Positions 43,012-52,601 are shown, numbered from the stretch's first letter. The stretch: 64,000 bases of DNA from Lacinutrix jangbogonensis (GCF_000797445.1 NZ_JSWF01000033.1:62001-126000), one strand, 5' to 3'. The notes: generated from the sequence alone by a model not told the origin. Program-made: numbers and translations.

Positions 43012-44058
43012 TTATTCTTCCTTAATTTCTGCTATTTCATACATGTCCTTACCATCTATCTCAATAGGTTGATAATACGTTTCTCCAAATTGAACATAGG
43101 TCTGATCACCAATCTTTACTTCTTCGCCACCTTCTGGTAAATTGGGCACAATGGTACCAGCAGTTGCTGGAACTACGGCATATCCTTCAGCATTTTTTTC
43201 ATAAAAGGCACCACCGTAATAATAATTATTAGTTTCATTTACTTCTACTTTTTCAGCCTCTTTTGGTATGGATGGAACTTGAGCACCTACTGGCGCTTGA
43301 ACCGCCTCAAAACCTTCTGCTGTTTTTACATAATAGGTGCCTTCTTCATAATGATATTCTTCTTTTTTATCATCATCATTATCACTTATAATTGCTACAA
43401 TTATAGCTGTTGTAGCTAATCTTGTTACGAAGTAGCCCCATGGGTGATAATAGGACCCATAAGCAAATGGTCTGTATGGATGGTAAACGTATGGTCTATG
43501 GCAATAATAGCCACGGCCACCATAACGATAAGGAGGTCTATTATATCTCCTAGAACTTCCTCTTACTCTGGTGTTTCGTGTATTTCTGGTATTTCTGGTA
43601 TTTCTAACGCTAGTGTTCCTGCTTTTGTCAACATTAATATTAATATTATTATTACCTATACGGGTTTTGTTACCCACCTTATTCTTCTTTTTAACATTAG
43701 ACGTCTTTCTTTTTTTTACTGTATTAGACTTCGATCGGTTCTTTATTTTGGTCTTAGATGTATTTGGTCTTGTCGCCGTTCTTTTTGTAGACGATTTAGG
43801 TTTAGATAAATTTCTACTGCTAGATTTCTTATGACCACCGTTTATAGATCTTTTTGGGCTTGAATATTTTTTTGTGTTAGCAGATCTCTTTGGGGTAGTA
43901 GATTTGCTTCGGCTAGGGGATTTAGATATGGAACGACCTCCTCCTCTAGAAGCGCCATGGCTAATGCGTTGTGCGATTAAATCTGAAGGAAAAATTAATG
44001 CTAAAAACATAAAGATAATTCCTAATTTATGTTTTATGTTAAATGAATATGCTGTCAT
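43012..44058 (-). CDS. DUF6515-like envelope protein with an Arg/Asn/Ser-rich region
   Basis: A 348-residue protein. A signal peptide (FMFLALIFPSDLIAQ) is followed by a strongly basic low-complexity region (30-165) rich in Ser, Lys, Arg and Asn, including four copies of RNT in a row. Then come a Tyr/His/Pro-rich stretch (YGGRGYYCHRPYVYHPYRP), a hydrophobic helix (TRLATTAIIVAIISD) and two repeats of the type YYVKTAEGFEAVQAPVGAQVPSIP, a pattern I associate with DUF6515. The repeats suggest a small cell-wall-associated domain. Function unknown. It is followed by a clear terminator and lies 27 bases downstream of the DUF2092 gene, so both may be co-transcribed. Confidence 0.75.
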   Translation of the reverse strand: MTAYSFNIKHKLGIIFMFLALIFPSDLIAQRISHGASRGGGRSISKSPSRSKSTTPKRSANTKKYSSPKRSINGGHKKSSSRNLSKPKSSTKRTATRPNTSKTKIKNRSKSNTVKKRKTSNVKKKNKVGNKTRIGNNNININVDKSRNTSVRNTRNTRNTRNTRVRGSSRRYNRPPYRYGGRGYYCHRPYVYHPYRPFAYGSYYHPWGYFVTRLATTAIIVAIISDNDDDKKEEYHYEEGTYYVKTAEGFEAVQAPVGAQVPSIPKEAEKVEVNETNNYYYGGAFYEKNAEGYAVVPATAGTIVPNLPEGGEEVKIGDQTYVQFGETYYQPIEIDGKDMYEIAEIKEE

Positions 44059-44085
44059 GATAAAATATGTTTTGAGATGAAATTA

Positions 44086-44814
44086 TTAAGATTTTTTTAA
44101 AATGCTTATTAATTTAGCATTTGGTGGTGGCATAAAATCAAATGTAGAATCTGGAATATTAGGATTTAATGACCAATTACTAAAACTTGATTCAAATTGA
44201 AGGTTTGATTTGTTTTTATAAATAATTACAAAATGTTTTGGAAGAAAATTTGTTTCGTTTGAAATCCATAATTGTACGTTCAACTCTGTATTAGTTGCCA
44301 TGATATGGTAACACTCTTCTCCATCAATATATTGTTTGCCTAGATATTTAATAGATGTGAATTGTTCTAGCATATCGTCTGTAAAAGACGGGTAGAAAAA
44401 ATCGGCAGCAGGGAAGTTAAAGTTATAATCGAGATTCATTTGATCAATCATCTTTAAAGTAGATTGCGGAGCTTCTAGCGTTACATAGTTGTTTTCATCA
44501 AAATTATAATATGATAGAAATGAACCATCATACGAATATCCTTTTTTACCTTTTGTGCCTTCAGTACGAACGCTCAATTTATCTGATCCAGAAAACGAAA
44601 TGTTACTAGTAGAAAAGCGCTTTTTAATATTTTTGTTTGCATCTAATTCATCTGTAGAATTATTCAAATTAAAGCTAACAGATTCCAAATCTCCAATAAC
44701 ACTGGCCATTTTATCTAGGAGGAATATCGCAGAGGAATCAATGTCTTTAACTTCTTGAGCATACCCTACTAAGGATAGCATTAATAGGGGTAGTAGTACA
44801 AAGTTTTTTTTCAT
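44086..44814 (-). CDS. DUF2092 family exported protein
   Basis: A 242-residue protein with signal peptide MKKNFVLLPLLMLSLVGYAQ. The DUF2092 pattern is visible: DSSAIFLLDKMASVIGDLESVSFNL near the start, then KRFSTSNISFSGSDKLSV, SYDGSFLSYYNFDENNYVTLE, and YLGKQYIDGEECYHIMA followed by VQLWISNETNFLPKHFVIIY, the LolA/LolB-like half-barrel used by outer-membrane lipoprotein-carrier relatives. It pairs with the DUF6515 gene (27 bases apart), a pairing I recall from other genomes, and the partner function is unknown. Confidence 0.82.
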   Translation of the reverse strand: MKKNFVLLPLLMLSLVGYAQEVKDIDSSAIFLLDKMASVIGDLESVSFNLNNSTDELDANKNIKKRFSTSNISFSGSDKLSVRTEGTKGKKGYSYDGSFLSYYNFDENNYVTLEAPQSTLKMIDQMNLDYNFNFPAADFFYPSFTDDMLEQFTSIKYLGKQYIDGEECYHIMATNTELNVQLWISNETNFLPKHFVIIYKNKSNLQFESSFSNWSLNPNIPDSTFDFMPPPNAKLISILKKS

Positions 44815-44984
44815 AGTTATAATATTTTAGTAAAGAATAATTAATGTTAAAATTAAACAAATAAAAGTTAGTAAAAAAAAAATCATGTTAGGGGTGCTAT
44901 CCTACCTGTCATAACCTAGACTGTTTTGAACTTTTTTTACATTTGAAAATGCAATTACTAATGGCTATTGTTGGCATATATTTA

Positions 44985-46496
44985 TTATTTCACAAGTTCG
45001 AAATCATTTAATTGGAATGATTTATCAAAAAACGGTTTTGTTGGCGCATAAAGTCTAAAGTATACAAACCAACCATCTGTATCTATGGTTTTCATAAAAT
45101 TACTGTCTAAACCTTTAGGTGCTTTATTCCCAATGTATAAATCTAAAGAACCATCTTCATTGTATTGTAGTTGTTTCATTTTGCTATCAAGACTTACACT
45201 TGGTACATCTGTGCCGCCATTGTCATAAGGTCTTCTGGTGTTTTCGCTATAAAGCGTTAAAGCCCAAAATTGCAGCACAGGAATCTCCTTAGGCACCGTT
45301 AATTTATAGGTTTTGTCAGCTCTGAATAAGTTACCTTCCTTATCTCTTTTAGCAGTCATATATACTTGTCCTTCACCTATTTTAGGGTTTACCATACCTT
45401 CAGTACTTGTTACGGCTTCATAAAACCAAATAGCTCTTTCATCTAGTTCAACTTTGTAATCGGTGCTTTGAGCAACGGTAAAGTCAAAACTTTTATACCA
45501 ACTTGTTCCTGGCCAATAAGGGGTTGCAAAACGCGGGTTTGTTTGCATATTTCGAAGCATCAATTCTCCCATTTTCAAGCCTTTCAATAAAATTTTAGTT
45601 TTACGCTCATCAGGATTAAACGCTTTTCCTTTTTCTATTCCAAGAGGTTCAAGCATAGCCATCCATACTTTGTCTTGTTCTCTTACAGGTTCTTGATTTA
45701 TAATGCTGTGCAAGGTTTTCCAGTATTCCATATCACGAGGTGCTGTGGCACTCCATTCAACGTCCATATTTTCAATAAATACAGTGGGCATTTTATCTTC
45801 TCCAACCTTACCCGTTTTTAATTCTGACTTAAATTCCGCAACAACTTCAGGCCTTGAGTCAAAAAGGCGCATGCCAATAAAGATAGTATTTGTTTCCGAT
45901 TGATACACATAATCTCCTTTTCCTTTATACTTGCTTAAATCATCTTCAGGACCAACTAAAATATAAGTCCCACCTGTTCCTTTATCAGGTCCGGTAAGGC
46001 CCATATTTGCAATAGGTCTTTGCCATAAATCTAAAAAGGCACTCGCTGTTTTTCCTGCTGGATATTCTACTTCTAAAGGACCATTAGATAGATTGTAAAA
46101 CTGTATAATATAAGGTGTTGTTAAATTCCCGGTTACAATACCTCTCTTTTCTTTTAAGGATTTGAATACAGCAAATTCTCCTAGCTGTCCCGTCTTGTAA
46201 TTCTTATTCTGCTCTTTCATCCAAGTATAAAAACTGACCACGGGTGTCGACCATATATACGCTTGAGAGGCACGTTGGAAATCCAAGGCATCAAAGAGTT
46301 TTTCTGAACTTTCGTCAGTCACAAAATTATTCTGCAATTCTAAATCGCCATAAAATGAATTGATGGTTTCATCACCAATCAATGTTGCTTCTTCGAGCGA
46401 TACTCTTTTTGAGCTGCTATCGTTAGTCGTCCTTACATTGTTACAGCTAGTGAGTACCACGACTCCCAAAACGAAACTAAAAATGATTTTTTTCAT
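44985..46496 (-). CDS. DUF1254/DUF1214 domain lipoprotein, 503 residues
   Basis: Signal and lipobox FVLGVVVLTSC place it in the envelope. The N-terminal DUF1254 domain (about 60-200: FQRASQAYIWSTPVVSFYTWM, YIIQFYNLSNGPLEVEYPAG) precedes a C-terminal DUF1214 domain (about 370-495: FRADKTYKLTVPKEIPVLQFWALTLYS and GWFVYFRLYAPTKPFFDKSF). Proteins with this pair are widespread and uncharacterised. A second, shorter DUF1254/DUF1214 protein follows upstream at 46631, and an outer-membrane transporter-like protein comes after that. All three are on one strand, suggesting a functional set acting on a small molecule. Confidence 0.85.
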   Translation of the reverse strand: MKKIIFSFVLGVVVLTSCNNVRTTNDSSSKRVSLEEATLIGDETINSFYGDLELQNNFVTDESSEKLFDALDFQRASQAYIWSTPVVSFYTWMKEQNKNYKTGQLGEFAVFKSLKEKRGIVTGNLTTPYIIQFYNLSNGPLEVEYPAGKTASAFLDLWQRPIANMGLTGPDKGTGGTYILVGPEDDLSKYKGKGDYVYQSETNTIFIGMRLFDSRPEVVAEFKSELKTGKVGEDKMPTVFIENMDVEWSATAPRDMEYWKTLHSIINQEPVREQDKVWMAMLEPLGIEKGKAFNPDERKTKILLKGLKMGELMLRNMQTNPRFATPYWPGTSWYKSFDFTVAQSTDYKVELDERAIWFYEAVTSTEGMVNPKIGEGQVYMTAKRDKEGNLFRADKTYKLTVPKEIPVLQFWALTLYSENTRRPYDNGGTDVPSVSLDSKMKQLQYNEDGSLDLYIGNKAPKGLDSNFMKTIDTDGWFVYFRLYAPTKPFFDKSFQLNDFELVK

Positions 46497-46630
46497 GTTT
46501 TTATTAATTTTTATGAGTGCTTAATAACAGCAGGTAGTGTGTAAATATAGTTTTCTATTATCAAAAAATATCAAATAGATTAAAGAAAAGCAACGGTTTG
46601 ATAGCCTTATGATATTGGATTTCAAAACGT

Positions 46631-47728
46631 TTACTTTTTTGTAGATACTTTTTTAATAGCTGGAAATTTTATGTTATTGGCCGGCTCATAGATTCTAAAA
46701 AGACCGTAAAAATTAACTCCGTTAGTGGGTATTGCATTTTCACCTAAGCCTTCATTATTAATACGTATCGTATAGGTTCCATCAGGATTTGGCTTCGCAT
46801 CGTAGGATGAGACATAATATATATTCTTTTTATTCGGGATAAGATATCGGTCTGTAGAAGAATATATTGTTACGGTCCAGTATCCTTTATCATTTTTCAT
46901 GAGCCCCTCTTTAGGAACGGTTATTTCATAGGACGCTTTACCGCTTAAATGTTCTTTATTTTGATCAAAGACGATCGAACCATACTGAGCATATCGAGCT
47001 TGAGTTCCTAGCTGTCCTGCAAGTGCACCAGCGGCTCTATCCAAATCACCTCCACCCTCATAAGGTGAGACGAAAAATTTAGAGGAATCATGTCCTTGTT
47101 TTACATAGGTATCTATTTTCTTAAATCCAGCCTCTTTTACAGCATCCGAGAAACTTGGAAGAACAAATGGAAAATTGCCACCTCCGCCGCTCAGTTTTAT
47201 GTTTTTTGCAAGCCTCATTACCTCTTGTTCATTATTGACAATGACCTGGCGTGTAAAGGCAAGTCCCTGATAGGTTTGTAATACAATTTCATAGGCGTCT
47301 TTAATAGGACTTTTCTGATGCGGTAAACGTACAACTACTGGTTTATTAGGCATCACAGATACTTCCATAAAGTGATTCATATCAAATATTGATACTGAAT
47401 AGTATCTGTCATAGGTAGGCATGGTAATGACCAAAGGTTCGTTTGATATATTGAACCAGGAATAACCGTAGTTTGCACCTGCTTGAGGACTTACCACTGT
47501 TTTATCCTTTGCAGTAATGGAACCTGAAAACTGCCACTCACCCATTTTGTGCTCTTTGAGCCAGGCATCTCTCATCTCGACCTGTTTTGTTGCAGGGAAC
47601 CATTTAATGTATTCTGCAAGATCTGAACTGTTAACAGATTTGTTAGACATTTCTTGGGCACCAACGTAACTACTCAAAAACATAAGCGTTACAAAGGCTG
47701 CTCCTAATAATAAATTATATTTCTTCAT
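46631..47728 (-). CDS. DUF1254/DUF1214 domain exported protein, 365 residues
   Basis: A signal peptide (LLGAAFVTLMFLSSYVGAQ) precedes a compact DUF1254 domain (YGYSWFNISNEPLVITMPTYDRYYSVSIFD, followed by AFTRQVIVNNEQEVM) and a DUF1214 domain (YEITVPKEGLMKNDKGYWTVTIYSSTDRYLIPN and GVNFYGLFRIYEP). It is a paralogue of the 503-residue lipoprotein downstream (134 bases away). A 29-base motif upstream (47774-47802) is shared with the DinB-like gene at 51225. Function unknown; the pair suggests sequential or alternative partners. Confidence 0.85.
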   Translation of the reverse strand: MKKYNLLLGAAFVTLMFLSSYVGAQEMSNKSVNSSDLAEYIKWFPATKQVEMRDAWLKEHKMGEWQFSGSITAKDKTVVSPQAGANYGYSWFNISNEPLVITMPTYDRYYSVSIFDMNHFMEVSVMPNKPVVVRLPHQKSPIKDAYEIVLQTYQGLAFTRQVIVNNEQEVMRLAKNIKLSGGGGNFPFVLPSFSDAVKEAGFKKIDTYVKQGHDSSKFFVSPYEGGGDLDRAAGALAGQLGTQARYAQYGSIVFDQNKEHLSGKASYEITVPKEGLMKNDKGYWTVTIYSSTDRYLIPNKKNIYYVSSYDAKPNPDGTYTIRINNEGLGENAIPTNGVNFYGLFRIYEPANNIKFPAIKKVSTKK

Positions 47729-47773
47729 TTTCTATAGTATTTAGTGGTTTTTTTTATTCAAATGCTGCTAGGC

Positions 47774-47802
47774 AACTCATTTAGTAAACAAATCACAGAT
47801 AG
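47774..47802 (-). promoter_or_regulatory. Shared upstream motif, copy 1
   Basis: Read on the minus strand: CTATCTGTGATTTGTTTACTAA and onward, 46 bases before the start at 47728. A close match lies before the DinB-like gene at 51304-51333. The rest of the gap 47729-48100 holds no gene that I can see. Confidence 0.4.
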
Positions 47803-48100
47803 GGAGTTCTAGAGCGATTTTCATAAGTAGGCAAGAACTAGTAATTAATTAAATATTGTATCGTGCTTTCGTTATTTTCTCTCCGAGTTTAGTTGTAGTG
47901 TTGATTTTTAGTTGCTCAGTGCCAATTTAATATTTTCATGGAAATTTTCTAAGGTTTTTTAAAACCGTAAATGTTTTTAGTTTTGATCTGATACTGTTTT
48001 TGGATAATCGATACTCAATTTGAATGCATTCGATAATCCCTAAATTGATTATTACTATTTAATTTAAGTTTGGTGAAATGTTTGCTTTTAGATTATGAGA

Positions 48101-49003
48101 TTACCAATTATAACTAAATGAAAGCTTTAAAAAGTCACCATCTAATCCATTAGTGTTTTGCGCTACGATACCACCATAAGTAACATAGGTGGCAATTTTC
48201 GGGTTGATATCAAACCCAACAGTGCCCCCAATTTGCAAAGCGTTAATAAGGTCGTTATTATTAACCCCTCCTAATGAAGTCCTACCTCCATTACGATATA
48301 AATAATCAAAAGATCCCCAAATTAGTTTCGAAAACTTTCTTGTAACATGGCCTTCTAAATTAAATAAAGCAGTTTGCTCTAAGGATGCGTTCGTTCCTGA
48401 AATATCAGTATTATCTGTAAATAAAGAAAGAGTAGGTACAAGCTCTATACTAATAACTTTATTCGTTCCCCAATTAAAGAATTTCATCATTGGAAAACCG
48501 AGTTTAAACTCCCATCTATTTGTGCCAATATTGAGAATTCTGTCTGCATCATAACTTCCTGTAGGAGCTCTAAACGCAACAATAACATCAGCAGCAAAGT
48601 TATATTTGGTTTGCATGTACGTTTCTAAATCAACACTAGGTGCGCCATAGAGATTAACAAGGCCAATAACGTAAGTGTCTGCCATACCAGATGTTTCTCC
48701 TTCTATTAAACCACTAATTTCACCATTCAGCGTTCCGCCAGAAACCATAGCAATCACAGCAGCACTGCGCCCTGCTAAATTAAATACTCTCGTGTACATG
48801 GCGCCGTAAAGATTGGTTTCAAACTCTGCTTCTGCAACAACCAATGGGTTATTAAACGCCGCATTTGAATTAATATGAAAATATAACGGTGTTACCATGT
48901 TAGTTCCAGCTGGCACTGGCCAATAGGCTCTCGTGCCATCCCCTTGAGCTAAACTAGTATGTATTACAAAACAAGTGATGACTATGCTGATAAAATATTT
49001 CAT
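48101..49003 (-). CDS. Outer-membrane transporter-like protein (MetA-pathway phenol degradation type)
   Basis: A 300-residue barrel protein: signal peptide (ISIVITCFVIHTSLAQ), then GDGTRAYWPVPAGTNMVTPLYFH, a start typical of the Phenol_MetA_deg family, and alternating strands to a C-terminal LKLSFSYNW with an aromatic last residue. The segment VIVAFRAPTGSYDADRILNIGTNRWEFKLGFPM matches the conserved PxGxYD..rliNiGtnRW core of this family. It lies upstream of two DUF1254/DUF1214 genes on the same strand. It probably lets a hydrophobic small molecule cross the outer membrane; the specific substrate is not known. Confidence 0.8.
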   Translation of the reverse strand: MKYFISIVITCFVIHTSLAQGDGTRAYWPVPAGTNMVTPLYFHINSNAAFNNPLVVAEAEFETNLYGAMYTRVFNLAGRSAAVIAMVSGGTLNGEISGLIEGETSGMADTYVIGLVNLYGAPSVDLETYMQTKYNFAADVIVAFRAPTGSYDADRILNIGTNRWEFKLGFPMMKFFNWGTNKVISIELVPTLSLFTDNTDISGTNASLEQTALFNLEGHVTRKFSKLIWGSFDYLYRNGGRTSLGGVNNNDLINALQIGGTVGFDINPKIATYVTYGGIVAQNTNGLDGDFLKLSFSYNW

Positions 49004-49219
49004 TGGTAAGTTTTTTATAAATTTAATATTAATTAAAATTCTATTATTAATAATAGTTCAAATATATCAATTTTTAATGATTTTATTGCAACTAGATGTT
49101 ATAATCAAAGTTAGATCTAAATAAGGAAGCAATTGGTTTTTAATTTTTATTAAAACTAATCTTTGAGTCGGCGTTAATGACCTATTTTTAAGACTCCTCA
49201 AAATTTTATTTGCTAGATT

Positions 49220-50140
49220 CAAGTAATAAACGCAACTTCTGTGTTAAACAAAAGTTTTTCCATTACTTCTAATGGTGTATCAAATTTATGCCTTTTTCTT
49301 GGTCTATCATTTAATTTTCTTTTAATCCTTTTAATCCTTTTAATTTCTTGGTCAGGTATGTTTGAGAAGTCCGTTTTCTTTGGGAAATATTGCCTTATTA
49401 AACCATTTAGATTTTCATTAGCACCTCGTTCCCAAGGTGAATATGGATTTGCAAAATAAAAATCAACGTGTCATCCTTCCGATACTTTTTTGTGTTCTGT
49501 AAATTCCTTTCCATTATCTGCCGTTATTGTATTGACATAGGGAATCCACTCCTCAAGCATTTCATTTATAGCAACTCTTACTTCAGTTGCTTCACGTGTT
49601 TTTGTTTTCTTCATCTTAAGCATTCCAGAAGCTCTGTCATTTAATGTGACGATTGCACCTTTGTGATCTTTGCCCACTATTGTGTCTGCTTCTAAGTCGC
49701 CAAAGCGTGATTTTCCATCAACAATAGATGGACGTTTATCAATACTCACGCGATCAGGTATTTGCCCACGTCCCGTATTGATTGCTCCTCGCTTTTTATA
49801 CCTACGTCCTTTTCGGCGTAGATGTTGGTATAAAGTACCGTTATTGTTTTTATCTTTCCATATGTGAAGGTAGATAATTTCTTTACTCACACAGTCTATA
49901 TCATTCTTTTTACAGTGACCCACAACCTGTTCAGGGCTATAATCCTCACTGATGAGGAACTTAATAGTGTTAACCATATTGATAGTGAGACGGATTTTCT
50001 TAGGTTTCTTTTGGTGACGTTCCTTGCTCTTTTTCTCTGCAAGGTTTGGTCTGTAATTACCGTTACGCTCATCTGAATTACGATTGAGTTCTTCTCTGCT
50101 TATACTAGATTTATGTAAACCAAGATTATTAGCTATGTAA
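49220..50140 (-). mobile_element. Truncated, inactivated IS30-family transposase
   Basis: The minus strand encodes an IS30-type DDE transposase: the HTH end YIANNLGLHKSSISRE, then FGDLEADTIVG (first Asp), NTITADNGKEF (second Asp) and ANPYSPWERGANEN (Glu). An in-frame TGA at 49471-49473 splits it before the catalytic Glu, and one A is missing at 49256-49260, which scrambles the last 15 residues. The N-terminal 20-30 residues are absent because the element is joined at 50140/50141 to the duplicated CPBP fragment, which supplies the first 15 codons of the visible open frame (49471-50184). No clear terminal inverted repeats are found. It is not active. Confidence 0.82.
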
Positions 50141-50536
50141 TTTTGTGTATTCAAATAGTAGTCCACGCCAATAAAATTCTTCAATCCATGGATTAATTAG
50201 CGTCAATACAATCCAAGGTAACCAAATGTACCAATTACCTAATGTTTGGTAATGCATTAAAAATAGCGGTAGTGGCAGGATACCAATACATAAAGCTAGA
50301 CTATTCTAGCCGAAAGCGCTTTTTTATTTTTGCAACCATTTTTTTCTCGTTTGCTTTTCAGTATACCTAAAAGTGAAGAATAGAAAAAGACACCATTGCA
50401 TGAGGATTATGGGAATAAAGGCCCATTCTCCTAAACTGTTTTTAAATAGAAAAGCAATTCCGAAGCTCTTGGCTATAATTAAAAATGGTGATGCAAGAAC
50501 ACTATTTTTTTTGTTAATTTCATTCAGAATTGACTG
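50141..50536. repeat. Segmental duplication, copy B (CPBP pseudogene fragment)
   Basis: Copy of 36101-36495 in the same orientation. It retains ATG at the start and Gln in ILMQWCLFLFF where copy A has a stop, but has its own stops (after WLQK and in FG-stop-NSLA) and ends abruptly at the IS30 junction. The catalytic half of the protease is missing. Confidence 0.9.
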
Positions 50537-50685
50537 TTGTTAAAAGGTTGACTAAAGTTTGAAGATAAGTCTAGTTGCCGTTTTTATTTGCTTTTTTATA
50601 CAATGAAATATGTGCAGCCTTTCAAAGAAATTTACAGCTCCATGTCTATTATAATTTCGTTTTTATAAGATTCAATTTGTTTGAG

Positions 50686-51225
50686 TTATTGAAACAAAAC
50701 GTATCTAGGAGGCACCAGTCCGTTTAGTCTTATGTAAACAAGCATTTGCCCTCTATGGTGCGTTATATGGTCGGCAAGTAATAAGAAAATTTGTCGCTTT
50801 GTTCTATTCAATCCGAAATAGTCTAATTCGTCATCAAATTTAGTTGTGTCAAATTGTTTAATTAATTTTATGGCTTCATCAAATGTGTTATCTATGGTTG
50901 CAATCATCTTTTCTTTAGATTTATTAGCAACTTTAAATAGTGTGTCAGTTTTCCATTCCCTAGATTCTCGACCACCTAATAAGGACTGGCTATGCCAATC
51001 TATCGCATATCCTATGTGCATTAAATTTTCGGCAAAGGTCAATGATTCTGGTGACGCTCTAAAGTTATATTTGCTCTCTGGCATTGTTTCTGCGACCAGA
51101 ATTAAATATTTACGGGAATTTTGCAATCGCTCTAAATAGTCCTTGATAAAGCTGTCCTGTTGAGCAAACAGAGGTGCGACCGAACTAAATAGTATAATGG
51201 TTGTTAGAATAAGGATCTGTTTCAT
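50686..51225 (-). CDS. Exported DinB-family protein
   Basis: A 179-residue protein with a signal peptide (MKQILILTTIILFSSVAPLFAQ) followed by a DinB-like four-helix bundle. Metal-ligand His candidates are in LMHIGYAIDWHSQ and in DHITHHRGQMLVYIRLNG, the standard second and third His positions. DinB proteins are usually cytosolic thiol-dependent metalloenzymes; an exported one is less common but known in Bacteroidota. It shares a 29-base upstream motif with the DUF1254/DUF1214 gene at 46631. Reaction unknown. Confidence 0.85.
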   Translation of the reverse strand: MKQILILTTIILFSSVAPLFAQQDSFIKDYLERLQNSRKYLILVAETMPESKYNFRASPESLTFAENLMHIGYAIDWHSQSLLGGRESREWKTDTLFKVANKSKEKMIATIDNTFDEAIKLIKQFDTTKFDDELDYFGLNRTKRQIFLLLADHITHHRGQMLVYIRLNGLVPPRYVLFQ

Positions 51226-51303
51226 AGTTTTTAAATTTCGATTTTTCCTTTATAGTGGGTACCTCATTAAATAGCAAGATGCTTGAATAATTTTAGTGGT
51301 TCG

Positions 51304-51333
51304 AAACTAAATTAGTACATAAATCACAGATAG
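51304..51333 (-). promoter_or_regulatory. Shared upstream motif, copy 2
   Basis: Minus strand reads CTATCTGTGATTTATGTACTAA and onward, 79 bases before the start at 51225, matching the copy at 47774-47802 over about 29 bases. A nested hairpin (AGAAAACT...AGTTTTCT with TTTCGC/GCGAAA inside) overlaps at 51332-51374. Confidence 0.4.
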
Positions 51334-51470
51334 AAAACTTTCGCAAGTGAGCGAAAATCTGCACTTAGTTTTCTGCGTTTTAGGTTCTTCTTTTAATAAA
51401 AACACTAAAGTTAAAACATGGAAATTAGATACAAATTCTATTTCTCTGGTTGATTTAAAAAAAGGTAAAA

Positions 51471-52601
51471 TTATTTCTTAGTGTTCCAATGCGTAGCTTC
51501 CAATATTTTATGAAAGATTTCAGTGTTTTCATAAACACCAGAAAATGCTTCAGATCCCGGGCCATAAGCAAAAACAGGTATTAATGTCGCCGAATGCCCA
51601 TTGGTAGAAAATGTCCCAGTAATTTCATTATAATCATTGTAGGATTTGCCATCTTCTGTTTCCTTTTTCGTAGACGCTAATGTAAATCCTCCAGTTTCAT
51701 GGTCTGCAGTTACTATTACCAATGTGTTACCATCTTTCTCTGCAAAATCTAGAGCTTTTCCTACAGCATCATCAAAATCAATAAGTTCAGAGATAAGATA
51801 ATCAGCATCATTAGCATGACCTCCCCAATCTATTTGTGAACCTTCTACCATCACGAAAAAATTAGAATTGTCCGCATCCTTATTAAGAAACTGTATACCT
51901 AATTCTGTTGCTTGAGGTAAAAAATCACCACGCCCTTTAGCGACAGGTTCTAGATGGTTTTCTGCTAATAGATAAGCCATTTTTTGATGCTGTTTAATGC
52001 CTGAAAATTTACCCAGGGCGGTTGTATCTATTCCAAACCCTTTCACTTTCAATGCCTCTAATAAGTTTTTTTCATCTTTTCTTTTATTAAAAAATTTGAT
52101 GCCACCACCAGCAAAAAAATCAATATCAGAATCAACCATATCTGCTGCAATGTCCTCATAGAGTCCTCTGTTTATAGCATGCGCATAGAAAGCTGCTGGC
52201 GTAGCATGTTGTATGGATGACGTAGAAATTACTCCTGTTTTAATATGTTGTAGTGATACAATTTCTACTAAAGTTTTAACTTTAGTAGAATCATCGGCAA
52301 CACCAACAGCTCCATTATAGGTTTTTACTCCAGAAGCAAAAGCCGTTGCACCTGCGGCAGAATCAGTAATATCTTCTCTTGATGAAGATGTGCTAATAAG
52401 TCCTATGTGCTTAAAACGCGCATAATTTGGACGCGTTTTCTTAAAATAAAATGCTGATGATATTTGTGATAAACCTGTGCCATCTCCAATTAAAAGAATA
52501 ACATTTTTAGCTTTTGGAGGTACTTCCTCTTTAGCTATTTGTGATTTACAAGAAAACAATGTTACGAATAATACTAGATAAATTATGTTTTTGTATGTCA
52601 T
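51471..52601 (-). CDS. Alkaline phosphatase, lipoprotein
   Basis: A 376-residue alkaline phosphatase (PhoA-type) with an N-terminal lipobox LVLFVTLFSC. Metal and catalytic motifs are NVILLIGDGTGLSQ, TDSAAGATAFASG with the nucleophilic Ser of DSA, DFFAGGG, MVEGSQIDWGGHAND (zinc/metal ligands) and VTADHETGGF with the last His near the C-terminus. It releases phosphate from phosphomonoesters on the outer side of the cell. It is shorter than the roughly 450-500 residues of many homologues, but all motifs are present. No Pho-box is recognised. Confidence 0.92.
   Translation of the reverse strand: MTYKNIIYLVLFVTLFSCKSQIAKEEVPPKAKNVILLIGDGTGLSQISSAFYFKKTRPNYARFKHIGLISTSSSREDITDSAAGATAFASGVKTYNGAVGVADDSTKVKTLVEIVSLQHIKTGVISTSSIQHATPAAFYAHAINRGLYEDIAADMVDSDIDFFAGGGIKFFNKRKDEKNLLEALKVKGFGIDTTALGKFSGIKQHQKMAYLLAENHLEPVAKGRGDFLPQATELGIQFLNKDADNSNFFVMVEGSQIDWGGHANDADYLISELIDFDDAVGKALDFAEKDGNTLVIVTADHETGGFTLASTKKETEDGKSYNDYNEITGTFSTNGHSATLIPVFAYGPGSEAFSGVYENTEIFHKILEATHWNTKK

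Noticed and set aside
43444-43834. Two plus-strand frames opposite the DUF6515 gene
   Set aside because: They reflect the repetitive Asn/Arg codons of the real minus-strand gene and show no family features.
49471-50184. Intact 237-residue transposase gene
   Set aside because: Its first 15 codons come from the duplicated CPBP fragment, and an in-frame stop removes the catalytic Glu.
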